53,202 bases of DNA from Candidatus Gastranaerophilales bacterium (GTDB lineage: Bacteria; Cyanobacteriota; Vampirovibrionia; Gastranaerophilales; Gastranaerophilaceae), in the NCBI GenBank assembly GCA_944323725.1, contig CALUTP010000026.1, positions 1 through 53,202 of the forward strand, in the 5' to 3' direction. A program made the position numbers and the translations under genes. Position 1 is the first letter of the stretch. Every line of letters begins with the position of its first letter. The notes under the pieces were generated by a model. The model made no database searches. It worked only from the letters and a program-made list of their open reading frames with translations, and was not told where the DNA came from. Positions 34,933 to 43,165 of this stretch are shown piece by piece.

Positions 34933-35253
34933 ATGCGAAGCACAAAAGAATTATTAGCTATAAGGATTAAACAGCTCCGAAAAAGCAGAGGGCTCACTCA
35001 AGAAAAACTAGCCGAATTGATAGGCAGAGATACTAAACATATCTCTAAACTTGAAATTGCCGGTTCGTATCCGTCAATAGAAACCCTTGAACGCATTGCA
35101 AATGTTCTGGATGTTGAAATTAAAGAATTTTTTAACTTTGACGGTCTTAAGGATAAAAGTTTCATAAAAGAGGAGTTCCAAAAGCTTTTACAGTTCTCTG
35201 ACGAAAAGCATCTTCAAATTTTGTATAAAATTCATAAAGATTTAATCAATTAA
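34933..35253 (+). CDS. XRE-family helix-turn-helix regulator
   Basis: A 106-residue DNA-binding protein. Residues about 9-63 form a lambda-Cro/C1-type HTH (IKQLRKSRGLTQEKLAELIGRDTKHISKLEIAGSYPSIETLERIANVLDV), followed by a short C-terminal helix (about 75-105) that may dimerise. The ribosome binding site is weak. It is divergent from the two-domain glycosyltransferase across a 132-base gap holding TTGACA (34831-34836) and TATAAT (34848-34853). Their 11-base spacing means they do not form one promoter. It may control itself or the glycosyltransferase; no operator repeat is evident. Confidence 0.88.
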   Translation: MRSTKELLAIRIKQLRKSRGLTQEKLAELIGRDTKHISKLEIAGSYPSIETLERIANVLDVEIKEFFNFDGLKDKSFIKEEFQKLLQFSDEKHLQILYKIHKDLIN

Positions 35254-35265
35254 AATTTCGTTTGT

Positions 35266-35273
35266 GCTATTAT
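35266..35273 (+). promoter_or_regulatory. -10 element with predicted leaderless start (mazG)
   Basis: TATTAT (35268-35273), preceded by GC and an upstream TG (TTTGTGC), lies exactly 6 bases before ATG 35280. This places transcription start at the initiation codon. No ribosome binding site precedes the ATG. The box is one base off consensus and no good -35 is seen. Confidence 0.5.
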
Positions 35274-35279
35274 TTTTGT

Positions 35280-36053
35280 ATGGGATATGTAGAAGAATTA
35301 AAAGAATTTGTAGAGGTAATAGCACGTCTGCGTGCACCTGATGGATGTCAGTGGGATAAAGAGCAGACGCATCAATCATTAAGACCAAATATGCTAGAAG
35401 AAGCATATGAAGCTGTTGATGCAATGGACGATAATGATATGAAACATCTACAAGAAGAACTCGGTGATGTGCTGTTGCAAGTGGTACTTCATTCTCAAAT
35501 CGCAAGTGAAGAAGGAGCATTCACTATAGAAGATGTGACTAGAGGAATAAAAAATAAAATTATACATAGACATCCTCACGTATTTGGAAACACTAAAGTT
35601 ACATCAACCAAAGACATCTTAGACAATTGGGACAAACTAAAAGCTGAAGAGAAAAAACATCGAAAATCAGCTATGGATGGTATATCTAAAGCTCAATCTG
35701 CACTAATGAGTGCTCAAAAAATCAGTAAAAAAGCAGTCAAACAAGGATTTGAATGGCCTGATGAGGAATCCTTATACGAATGTATTATGTCTGAATTCAA
35801 AGAGTTTAAAGAAGCTAAAGCTATAAATGATAAAGAGCAGATGGAAGAAGAATTCGGAGATATACTATTTGCAATTGTAAACCTTGCAAGATGGAACAAA
35901 ATTGATGCTGAACAAGCTCTACTAAAAGCTAATAAAAAATTTATAAAAAGATTTAGAAAAATGGAAGAATTAGCTAATAAACCTTTATCAGAATATTCCA
36001 TTAACGAATACGACAATTTATGGAGAACTGCTAAAAAAGAGCTTAGCTATTGA
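35280..36053 (+). CDS. mazG: Nucleoside triphosphate pyrophosphohydrolase MazG
   Basis: Hydrolyses NTPs/dNTPs to monophosphates and pyrophosphate, cleaning aberrant nucleotides or lowering ppGpp signalling. I take ATG 35280 (257 residues, MGYVEELKEFVEVIARLRAP) over an upstream TTG, because the upstream codons are themselves the -10 region. Both MazG repeats are present. The first has LRPNMLEEAYEAVDAMD...EELGDVLLQVVLHSQIA (about 40-80) and the second ECIMSEFKEFKEAKA...EEEFGDILFAIVNLARW (about 170-210), each with the E-E-x-x-E...E-x-x-D metal motif. The length matches E. coli MazG (263). Confidence 0.95.
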   Translation: MGYVEELKEFVEVIARLRAPDGCQWDKEQTHQSLRPNMLEEAYEAVDAMDDNDMKHLQEELGDVLLQVVLHSQIASEEGAFTIEDVTRGIKNKIIHRHPHVFGNTKVTSTKDILDNWDKLKAEEKKHRKSAMDGISKAQSALMSAQKISKKAVKQGFEWPDEESLYECIMSEFKEFKEAKAINDKEQMEEEFGDILFAIVNLARWNKIDAEQALLKANKKFIKRFRKMEELANKPLSEYSINEYDNLWRTAKKELSY

Positions 36054-36153
36054 ATTTTAGGGTTATGTTAATAAATATTAAGGATTATTGTTTAAAAAAA
36101 GCAATTTCTTTAGAAAAAAATCCTTTATAGAAATATAAGGAAAGAGGATTAAT

Positions 36154-36357
36154 ATGAAAGAACAAGAATTAAATACAATGATGTCTGTAGTTTCTGATCC
36201 AATCAAGAATGTTTATAAAATCAATTCAAGAAAAGATTTGGAAGAAATTCAAAGAATTATCAGAATTTTTAATATCTCAGAAGAACAGCATAACAAACAT
36301 GCTATGTTATCCATTAAAAATCTTGCTACTTTCAGATTAGTTCTTAGCAATAACTAA
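36154..36357 (+). CDS. Unknown 67-residue protein
   Basis: Not recognised. It has a clear ribosome binding site (AAGGAAAGAGGA) and is followed by a terminator, so it is likely real. The sequence is soluble and helical (NSRKDLEEIQRIIRIFNISEEQHNKH, then AMLSIKNLATFRLVL). There is no signal peptide, tag or catalytic motif. It is 100 bases downstream of mazG, probably read from its own promoter or by read-through. Confidence 0.65.
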   Translation: MKEQELNTMMSVVSDPIKNVYKINSRKDLEEIQRIIRIFNISEEQHNKHAMLSIKNLATFRLVLSNN

Positions 36358-36383
36358 TAAATATACATTATGCCCAAAGCAAA

Positions 36384-36417
36384 TGAAGCCTTGCCTTAAA
36401 AAAGCAAGGTTTCATTT
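36384..36417 (+). terminator. Rho-independent terminator after the 67-residue gene
   Basis: Arms 36384-36394 (TGAAGCCTTGC) and 36404-36414 (GCAAGGTTTCA) pair over 11 bp with one G-U pair, around a 9-base loop, and are followed by TTTATC. It lies between convergent genes; the reverse direction has a poorer T tail. Confidence 0.8.
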
Positions 36418-36420
36418 TAT

Positions 36421-37200
36421 CTACCATGGATAATCATCTTTAATTTTCCAGCCATCAAGTTGAATAATGGCTGCACAGGAAGTCTTAGTTGTAGATATTT
36501 CATTACATCCCCAAGATGTTTTATCATTAATAAGATCCTCTCTTTTGGCATCATAACCTACAAATTCAAAACGGGATTTCTTTAAGTTTATGAATCCAAA
36601 AAACACATCCCTACCATATACATTTGGTCCACTATTGCCATTAACATCTATAAATACATGAAATCTATTATTTACAGTAACTCCACCAGAATTATCATAT
36701 AATATAACATATCTAGCATCAGGAGTAATAAAATAATATGCATATGAAGGTGTAGAATTCCAACACTGTTGTTTAGATTTTATACAAAATTTTTCATTTC
36801 TACAACCTTTTATATTACCTAATCCACAATCCTTTGTCACAATCATATATGGGATAATATATGTTTTTACAAAAGTTTCAAGCTTTTTGGTAGTTTCAGA
36901 AGAAGTCAAATCTTCTCCCCAAGATGCACCCTCCCACTGTGAGACATCACCATTATCAACAGCAGATCTTGCTATTACTTGAGAAAGGGTTGCATAAGCT
37001 TTACGTAACCTAGAAACAGTTTCCTGTTTTTGATGATTTTCTATTATACTAGGCAATGTCATAGCAGCAACAATACCAATAATACCGATAGTTATTAACA
37101 CTTCAGCTAATGTAAAACCATTTTTTTTATAAGAAAAAAGATTATAAACACCTCTATGTTTTAAAATTTTAAGCTTTTTCAATACTTCATTAATACTCAC
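36421..37200 (-). CDS. Type IV pilin/pseudopilin-like protein, probably phase-variable
   Basis: The open frame encodes a prepilin-like protein. KKNGFTLAEVLITIGIIGIVAAMTLPSII (residues about 25-54) is a class III/IV prepilin cleavage site (G|F, with Glu at +5) and hydrophobic helix. A periplasmic domain of about 200 residues with several Cys follows. The in-frame 5' end offers only a GTG at 37200 without a well-spaced ribosome binding site. An ATG at 37261, 7 bases after a perfect GGAGG (37273-37269), is out of frame by one base, and a 13-G tract lies between. With 12 or 15 G the frame would run from 37261 into the pilin; with 13 it stops soon after the tract. I read it as OFF here. Confidence 0.82.
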   Translation of the reverse strand: MSINEVLKKLKILKHRGVYNLFSYKKNGFTLAEVLITIGIIGIVAAMTLPSIIENHQKQETVSRLRKAYATLSQVIARSAVDNGDVSQWEGASWGEDLTSSETTKKLETFVKTYIIPYMIVTKDCGLGNIKGCRNEKFCIKSKQQCWNSTPSYAYYFITPDARYVILYDNSGGVTVNNRFHVFIDVNGNSGPNVYGRDVFFGFINLKKSRFEFVGYDAKREDLINDKTSWGCNEISTTKTSCAAIIQLDGWKIKDDYPW

Positions 37201-37219
37201 TGGAGAGCTTAAATCACCT

Positions 37220-37232
37220 CCCCCCCCCCCCC
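37220..37232 (-). repeat. 13-base homopolymeric G tract (C on the plus strand), candidate phase-variation switch
   Basis: Thirteen consecutive C on the plus strand is exceptional in DNA of about 30% GC. It lies between the GGAGG-ATG at 37273-37259 and the prepilin frame. Slipped-strand changes of one base would join or break the frame. Tract length is also the kind of place where sequencing or assembly errs. Confidence 0.85.
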
Positions 37233-37350
37233 GAAATCATTGATACCACTGAGTTTTCCATTATTGAACCTCCATTAAACTAATCTATAAATCAATGTAA
37301 ATATCATATGGGGTATTATAAACTATTTTTTATAGCATTTCAATACTTCA

Positions 37351-37728
37351 TCAAAATGATAAACTTAATATTGGTGGAACAAAAATTAAAAGTCCTATCA
37401 CTACTGCGATAATAGTTACAAACATTACTGCACCCGCTGATATATCTTTTGCCATACCCACGAGTTTTGAATATCTGTTATGAAATACGGCATCTAGTGA
37501 ATATTCTAAAGCCGAATTCATCATTTCTGCTGAAACTACCATACCTATTGATATAAGTAATATGCACAATTTTGTTATACTAAAATCTAAAAGGAATCCA
37601 AGCATCAAAACAAATGCTGCCATTACTAGGTGGACTCTTATATTCCGTTCACTTTTTAGGACTAGACGCATTCCCTTTCTTGCATTTTTAAAAGTATTAC
37701 CAAATCCCTGTGATTTAAACTTACTCAT
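37351..37728 (-). CDS. dgkA: Diacylglycerol/undecaprenol kinase
   Basis: A small trimeric membrane kinase that recycles diacylglycerol or undecaprenol to the phosphate form. The 125 residues carry ERNIRVHLVMAAFVLMLGF with the first helix. The conserved active-site stretch VVSAEMMNSALEYSLDAV (about 66-83, with E-x-x-N-x-x-E pattern) and AKDISAGAVMFVTIIAVV, the third helix, follow. By gene order (PgpH-YbeY-DgkA) the undecaprenol kinase type is likely. ATG overlaps the ybeY stop (ATGA), so it is translationally coupled. Confidence 0.93.
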   Translation of the reverse strand: MSKFKSQGFGNTFKNARKGMRLVLKSERNIRVHLVMAAFVLMLGFLLDFSITKLCILLISIGMVVSAEMMNSALEYSLDAVFHNRYSKLVGMAKDISAGAVMFVTIIAVVIGLLIFVPPILSLSF

Positions 37729-38240
37729 ACTCCAATACTCTCCAAAGCCTTATTTTGCATTCCTATAACAAAATTATAATCCTCCTCAGTTTGGTGGTCA
37801 AATCCCAACAAATGTAATATACCATGACTTATCAAAAAAGAAAGCTCATAATCAAATGAGACATTCTTTTTCAATGCTTCTTCCTGCACCTTGTCAAGTG
37901 CAATAATTACTTCTCCAAGATTTATTTCACCATCAAAAATAATACGCTCTGAAGGCTCTGTATCAGCATATATAGCAAAAGTTATTATGTCTGCTGGATA
38001 ATCTTTTTCTCTATATTCTTTATTAATTTCATGTGTTTTTTTACTATCACAGTATAAAAAATCAAAAGATACCGCATCATAATCACTACCTTCTAGGCAA
38101 CATATATTTGTTATTTCTGGGAATGTCATATAAAATTTAAAAATTTTTTTAGCAATTTGTATAAATTTTTTTTCATTTAAATCCAAATTCTCAAAAATAT
38201 TTTCACTGAATATATTTAACTTTACCATTTTAGGCGTCAT
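37725..38240 (-). CDS. ybeY: rRNA maturation endoribonuclease YbeY
   Basis: A zinc-dependent endonuclease for 16S rRNA 3'-end maturation and ribosome quality control. The motif HGILHLLGFDH near residues 131-141 is the family's H-x3-H-x5-H zinc site. The frame is open to 38294, but I choose ATG 38240 (171 residues), because GAGGAT lies 5 bases upstream and longer versions would reach further into the preceding gene. The chosen start overlaps the HD-domain gene by 11 bases. MVKLNIFSENIF at residue 5 is a further alternative. Confidence 0.92.
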   Translation of the reverse strand: MTPKMVKLNIFSENIFENLDLNEKKFIQIAKKIFKFYMTFPEITNICCLEGSDYDAVSFDFLYCDSKKTHEINKEYREKDYPADIITFAIYADTEPSERIIFDGEINLGEVIIALDKVQEEALKKNVSFDYELSFLISHGILHLLGFDHQTEEDYNFVIGMQNKALESIGV

Positions 38241-40422
38241 TTTTATCCTCATGGTTATCTTCAAGTTGTTTAATTTTATTTTCAAGATCTTCATCCAAAA
38301 TTTTAGCTGGCATATTAATCTTATTTTTATTTAACTCAGCAACTATATTTTCCTGATACTTAATTCTATTATGCTGCATACCTCTTAAAATTCTACTAAA
38401 TGTTGCTGCAATCACTTTTATGTCATGGAGAGTCAGCGGACTATCTGCTAATTGACCATCATTTAGTCTTTCTACTATAATCTTATTAATTATCTGTTCT
38501 ATTTCTTCTGAAGTTGGATTTTTTAATGATCTTACAGCAGATTCAACTGCATCTGCTATCATTAGAATTGCAGTCTCTTTCATATTAGGCTTTGGCCCTG
38601 TATAGCGGAATTGTTCTTCTTTTACATTTTCTATACCTTCCTCTTGTATAGCTTGATTATAAAAATAACTTGCAAGACCTTCACCATGGTGTTGTAATAT
38701 AAAATTACTAATGACAGATGGGAGTCCATATTCTTTTGCTAGTTCTACACCATCCTTTGGGTGAGCTGTTATAACCATTTTACTTAATCTTGGATTTAAC
38801 TTTTTATGAGGATTTTCTATACCAAAATAAGACTGGTTTTCAACAAAGAAAAGCGGACGTTTCAATTTTCCAATATCATGATAAAAGGCACCGACTCTGG
38901 CTAAAATAGGATTTGCTCCAATAGCTTCAGCCGCGGCCTCACATAAATTTGAAACCATCAAACTATGATGATATGTACCTGGAGCCTCAAATTGTAAACG
39001 CTTTAATAATGGTTGGTTATGGTCTGCTAATTCCGCAAGACCATATGGGGTAATAATTTTAAAAGAACTTTCAAATAATGGAAGAGTTCCTAATACTATC
39101 ATTGAACTCACAATACCATTTAACAAAATAAAAGTACTATTTTTTAGGATTAAAACATTATTAACATCAATCAGACATTTCTCTAGGATATATATAGCCA
39201 ATACAATCAATAAGCCTGCTCCTGAAATAACGAATCCAGCTTTTATTAAATCAAAACGCCTTGAATATCTAATTTGAGAAATAGTAATTGTAGCTACAAG
39301 ATTCAATAGTGTAAAAGTTACAAAATACTGGGCTGGATACTGAACTCCCACTGTCATAACCGCCAGAAGTATAGTTATTGCAATAAAGGATACTCTAGGA
39401 TTTGTAAATATTGCTAATAACAATACATAAGCTGGTATTGGTAATACATAAGGGGAAAAACCTGTAGGCAGTACCACAGCAATTATAGCCAACATAACTG
39501 ATAAAAATACAGCTAACATCATATAGCGTGTTTCTAAAAATTGTTTTTCAAAATATTTCATATATGCCATAAATATTACTGAAGCTAATAAGACTAAAAT
39601 ATAAATTGCAAACAAGCCCATCCAGTTAAGCTCATACACATTATAACCAGCCTGTCTTAAGGCATCTCGTTTTAACCTGGTAACAGGCTCACCTTCAAAT
39701 AGAATCTTGTCGCCTTTTTGAAATGTAATTTCATAAGGTTTAACTGTTGCTTCAGCCTTTTTTCTTGCAATTTCTGTTGCGAATTCATCCTCCACTAGAT
39801 TTGGAACAATAATTTGACTTAACAGAGCATTGATAACTGAAATTTGACGCCTTGAAACATTTGATATTAGATTATTTGTAATAATATTATCTATATTATT
39901 TCGTTCAAAGTCTTTTTCTGTGATACCTGCTCTTAATATATTAGCGAGAGTCAAATTAGCTTTATCAAAAGCTTCTCTAAGTGTTGGATCATCTGATTTA
40001 AGCAGGAAATTTATAACAAATTCTTTTCTTGATGCATCTGACAAGTCAAAAAGTAAGGAAAGCTCCTCTTTTTTAACATCCGGTTCTACATCTTTTTTTC
40101 TTATCTGTATTATAGAATTTTCAAGTGTTTCTAGATTAGTCCTTATAAAATCATCTTCTGCTGAAGTCAAGATAGGCTCAACTTTTTGTGCCACTTCCTT
40201 TTTATGCTGCTCAGTACGTTTTACGTCAACTACAGTAATTGTTTTTTGCGCAATAATATCTCTCTTACTGATACCATTTTCAACGATGCTTTGAAAAAAA
40301 TAGTTTTGAGATGCTATAATGGCCGTTAGTAAAAATGTAAAGAACAAAAAGCCTGAAACTTTATAGACTTTTGATGACAAAAAAAAGTCTTTTATATTTG
40401 AAATTGTTATAATTTTATTCAT
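38230..40422 (-). CDS. pgpH: 7TM receptor with intracellular HD hydrolase (PgpH-type c-di-AMP phosphodiesterase)
   Basis: A membrane enzyme that hydrolyses the second messenger c-di-AMP. Residues about 20-42 are the first membrane helix, 45-255 the extracytoplasmic 7TMR-HDED domain, about 270-455 seven membrane helices, and about 490-700 the HD domain. Its ligands are GTYHHSLMVSNL, FYHDIGKL, TAHPKDG and ILQHHGEG. The 730 residues match Listeria PgpH and Bacillus YqfF (about 710). Its partner cyclase CdaA is encoded at 46671-47576. An AAGGTGA ribosome binding site precedes ATG 40422. It is the first gene of the pgpH-ybeY-dgkA run known from Firmicutes. Confidence 0.92.
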   Translation of the reverse strand: MNKIITISNIKDFFLSSKVYKVSGFLFFTFLLTAIIASQNYFFQSIVENGISKRDIIAQKTITVVDVKRTEQHKKEVAQKVEPILTSAEDDFIRTNLETLENSIIQIRKKDVEPDVKKEELSLLFDLSDASRKEFVINFLLKSDDPTLREAFDKANLTLANILRAGITEKDFERNNIDNIITNNLISNVSRRQISVINALLSQIIVPNLVEDEFATEIARKKAEATVKPYEITFQKGDKILFEGEPVTRLKRDALRQAGYNVYELNWMGLFAIYILVLLASVIFMAYMKYFEKQFLETRYMMLAVFLSVMLAIIAVVLPTGFSPYVLPIPAYVLLLAIFTNPRVSFIAITILLAVMTVGVQYPAQYFVTFTLLNLVATITISQIRYSRRFDLIKAGFVISGAGLLIVLAIYILEKCLIDVNNVLILKNSTFILLNGIVSSMIVLGTLPLFESSFKIITPYGLAELADHNQPLLKRLQFEAPGTYHHSLMVSNLCEAAAEAIGANPILARVGAFYHDIGKLKRPLFFVENQSYFGIENPHKKLNPRLSKMVITAHPKDGVELAKEYGLPSVISNFILQHHGEGLASYFYNQAIQEEGIENVKEEQFRYTGPKPNMKETAILMIADAVESAVRSLKNPTSEEIEQIINKIIVERLNDGQLADSPLTLHDIKVIAATFSRILRGMQHNRIKYQENIVAELNKNKINMPAKILDEDLENKIKQLEDNHEDKNDA

Positions 40423-40456
40423 ATATCACCTTATAAATTTTAAATAAATGTTATTT

Positions 40457-41413
40457 TTATTTTATACCTTCTGAATTATTTTTCAAGCTCTCTAGTTTTA
40501 CTCGATATTGTATATCCTCTAGAAGTTTACGATTAATGGATAAAAGTTCAGAAAGTACCGCTATGAGGGTAATTTGAATCCCAAAGATTAAAAGAATCGC
40601 AGATAATATTAAAGACTGAATATGACCTGCGCCATTGCCGGTTAAATAAAAATAAAGATACCTTAATCCAGGAATTAAGCCCGCAATCAAAAATAAAAAG
40701 CCGAAAACTATAAAAAAACGAAATGGACGATAGATTATAAACATTCTTAGCATGGTAAATATAGAACGTCTAATATATTGGAACATATTTTTAAATAATC
40801 GTGATTTTCTAAGTTCAGGGTTAACATCAACTTCAACTGATTCAATAATCAAGCCTTTAGCTCTAGCCTGCATAATAGTTTCAAGAGTATATGTATATTT
40901 ATCAAAAACATTCATTTGCAAGGCTGCATTTTTAGAAAATGCTCTGAAACCACTAGGAGCATCCTTTACCGAAGATGAACTTACAAAACGCATTACTGCT
41001 GAACCTAGTTTTTGCAAAAACTTTTTTAATGGGGAAAAATGCTTAATTGAATCTACAGGACGAGCACCAATCACAATATCTGCTTTATTTTCTAATATTG
41101 GTTTTATCAGGTTTTTAATATATTCAGCCTTATACTGATTATCCGCATCTGTATTAACTATAATATCAGCACCCATTGCTAGGGATTTATTTAATCCAGC
41201 TATAAAAGCTTTTGCTAATCCCTTATTTGATCCTAAAGTAAGCACCTCTACTCCAGCTTTTTGTGCAATATTCATTGTATTGTCTATAGAACCGTCATCT
41301 ATAACTAACACTTCAATTTCGTCAATACCTTCTATAGTTTTTGGCAAAGCCTTTAATGCTACAGGCAATGATTCCTCTTCATTTAAACATGGTATTTGTA
41401 TAACTAATTTCAT
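40457..41413 (-). CDS. GT2 glycosyltransferase, polyprenyl-phosphate sugar synthase type
   Basis: A GT-A enzyme of the DPM1/GtrB type that loads a sugar onto undecaprenyl phosphate at the inner membrane. Motifs include IQIPCLNEEESLP, VLVIDDGSIDNT (DDGS), the catalytic NTDADNQY, and GARPVDS-type acceptor-loop text in 318 residues. Two C-terminal membrane helices (about 235-255 and 270-292) anchor it. The divergent gene at 41480 encodes a GT39-like glycosyltransferase that would use such a lipid-linked sugar, so the pair may glycosylate an exported molecule. The ribosome binding site is AGGGGAA. Confidence 0.88.
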   Translation of the reverse strand: MKLVIQIPCLNEEESLPVALKALPKTIEGIDEIEVLVIDDGSIDNTMNIAQKAGVEVLTLGSNKGLAKAFIAGLNKSLAMGADIIVNTDADNQYKAEYIKNLIKPILENKADIVIGARPVDSIKHFSPLKKFLQKLGSAVMRFVSSSSVKDAPSGFRAFSKNAALQMNVFDKYTYTLETIMQARAKGLIIESVEVDVNPELRKSRLFKNMFQYIRRSIFTMLRMFIIYRPFRFFIVFGFLFLIAGLIPGLRYLYFYLTGNGAGHIQSLILSAILLIFGIQITLIAVLSELLSINRKLLEDIQYRVKLESLKNNSEGIK

Positions 41414-41479
41414 AAATTCCCCTCTTATTTTTTTTATTATATAATTAAACTCGTAGAATTACAAATAGGGATAAATAAA

Positions 41480-43099
41480 TTGGGGATATTTTTAATAACA
41501 CTTTTAGGATTAATTTTAAGATTATTATTTATTGATAAACCGGATGGACTGTGGAATGATGAATATATATCATGGATGATAGCATCAAAACCATTATTTA
41601 ATGGTTTTTGGGCTGGAGTAAAATCTCAATGCCATATGCCTTTATATTATTTATATTTAAAATTTTTCATGTCATTATTTGGACAAAGTGATATTATTTT
41701 AAAATTAACGTCCGTATTGAGCGGAATATTATCAATTATAGTAATGTATTTTGTTGGTTTAGAAAAAAATAAAAAAACAGGACTTATTGCAGCTTTATTC
41801 ACAGCAATAAGTTCTTTTTTAATATATTACTCTCAAGAAGTCCGATTTTATTCATTATTATTTCTATTCTCTGCATTATCATTATTATTCACAATAAAAC
41901 TATTAAAAAAAATTACTATACAAAATATAATATTATTATCAATATCAAATCTGCTTATTATTTTTACTCATACAATTGGTTTTGTATATGTATTTTTTAA
42001 TCTTTTATATCTAAGCCTTGAATTATTTAGAAATTATAAAAAAACAATACTAAAAATATGGGGAATTGGAATTTTAGTAATTATATCAGCATCTCCATTT
42101 ATAATAAAAATATTTTCAACTAACTCCTTTTCTCAATGGTGGGCTAATTTCAGCTTTTCTAATTTGGGATTCTTACTAACTGATTATTTTTCACCTGTTC
42201 TGACAAATCTTGTAAGTGCACCAGAAAAATTTTTCTATAACATTAGTATCGGATTCATTATATTTGCAATAATACCAGCTTTAATTTCAATAATATGGAT
42301 TATTATAGGAATTAAACAAGAAAAAGAGAATTCACTATTAACAATTATTCCTATTGGAGTAATTTTTATAATGACTCTGGCTGCACTTATTGGTAAACTG
42401 GTCTTTATTACAAAATATTCAATAGAAATTTATCCAATATTATTATTTCTTAGTGCATATGGAGCATGCCATATATCAAATAAAGTCACTCAAAACATCT
42501 TAATTATATTATATTGCTTAATCCATATGACATACATTACTTTGAGCCCAGTTTCCGCTCCAAAAATAAGGCGAGCTCAAGGACATAAAATTCCAGCAGA
42601 CATGATTAAACGAGCAGCCCCCCAAAAAGGAGACTTTATTGTCATTGAATATTATCCAAAAGACAGATTTGAAAAATATATAAATTTCGATAATTTGAAT
42701 GTAATTACAATAGACAAAGGGAATTTCCCTGAATATCTTTCTCAAAATATGAACTACGAAAAAGCTGTCAAAAATGGAAAAGAAATATATAGACCGACAT
42801 TTCAATCTACCACAAATGGATACCTAAAAGAAAAATTAAACAAAGAAATAATCAGCAAACTAAAACCAAATCAAAGTGTAATTCTTATATCATTAAATAG
42901 CGTAGCATTTTATAGCCCAGAACAACTTATAAAAATTGCATCTGATGACAATTTATATAAAAAAACACCGCTTCTATTTTTGGTATTTTCACATATAAAA
43001 GAACAAGTTGTAAAAGATTTCTATGAAAGTCTTGCTGTAGTTAGATTTGAGAGCAGAGGAGATTGGAGTGCTGTTAAATTCACAAAACTTAACAATTAG
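41480..43099 (+). CDS. Multi-membrane glycosyltransferase, GT39/ArnT-like
   Basis: A GT-C fold integral membrane transferase that uses polyprenyl-phosphate sugars. The N-terminal half has about 9-11 membrane helices. After the first helix the loop GLWNDEYISWMIA contains the conserved D-E catalytic motif (about residues 27-28). MPLYYLYLKFFMSLFG and YSQEVRFYSLLFLFSALSLLF are typical of the family. Residues about 370-539 are a periplasmic domain. The start is TTG 41480, 9 bases after AGGG; upstream lies TATAAT (41438-41443). It is divergent from the polyprenyl sugar synthase gene and likely paired with it functionally. Confidence 0.85.
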   Translation: MGIFLITLLGLILRLLFIDKPDGLWNDEYISWMIASKPLFNGFWAGVKSQCHMPLYYLYLKFFMSLFGQSDIILKLTSVLSGILSIIVMYFVGLEKNKKTGLIAALFTAISSFLIYYSQEVRFYSLLFLFSALSLLFTIKLLKKITIQNIILLSISNLLIIFTHTIGFVYVFFNLLYLSLELFRNYKKTILKIWGIGILVIISASPFIIKIFSTNSFSQWWANFSFSNLGFLLTDYFSPVLTNLVSAPEKFFYNISIGFIIFAIIPALISIIWIIIGIKQEKENSLLTIIPIGVIFIMTLAALIGKLVFITKYSIEIYPILLFLSAYGACHISNKVTQNILIILYCLIHMTYITLSPVSAPKIRRAQGHKIPADMIKRAAPQKGDFIVIEYYPKDRFEKYINFDNLNVITIDKGNFPEYLSQNMNYEKAVKNGKEIYRPTFQSTTNGYLKEKLNKEIISKLKPNQSVILISLNSVAFYSPEQLIKIASDDNLYKKTPLLFLVFSHIKEQVVKDFYESLAVVRFESRGDWSAVKFTKLNN

Positions 43100-43165
43100 T
43101 AATTTAATAGCAATTTTTCTCATGTTCGAGAGTATATATATATAGAAGGGTTTAGTATTAAAAGT

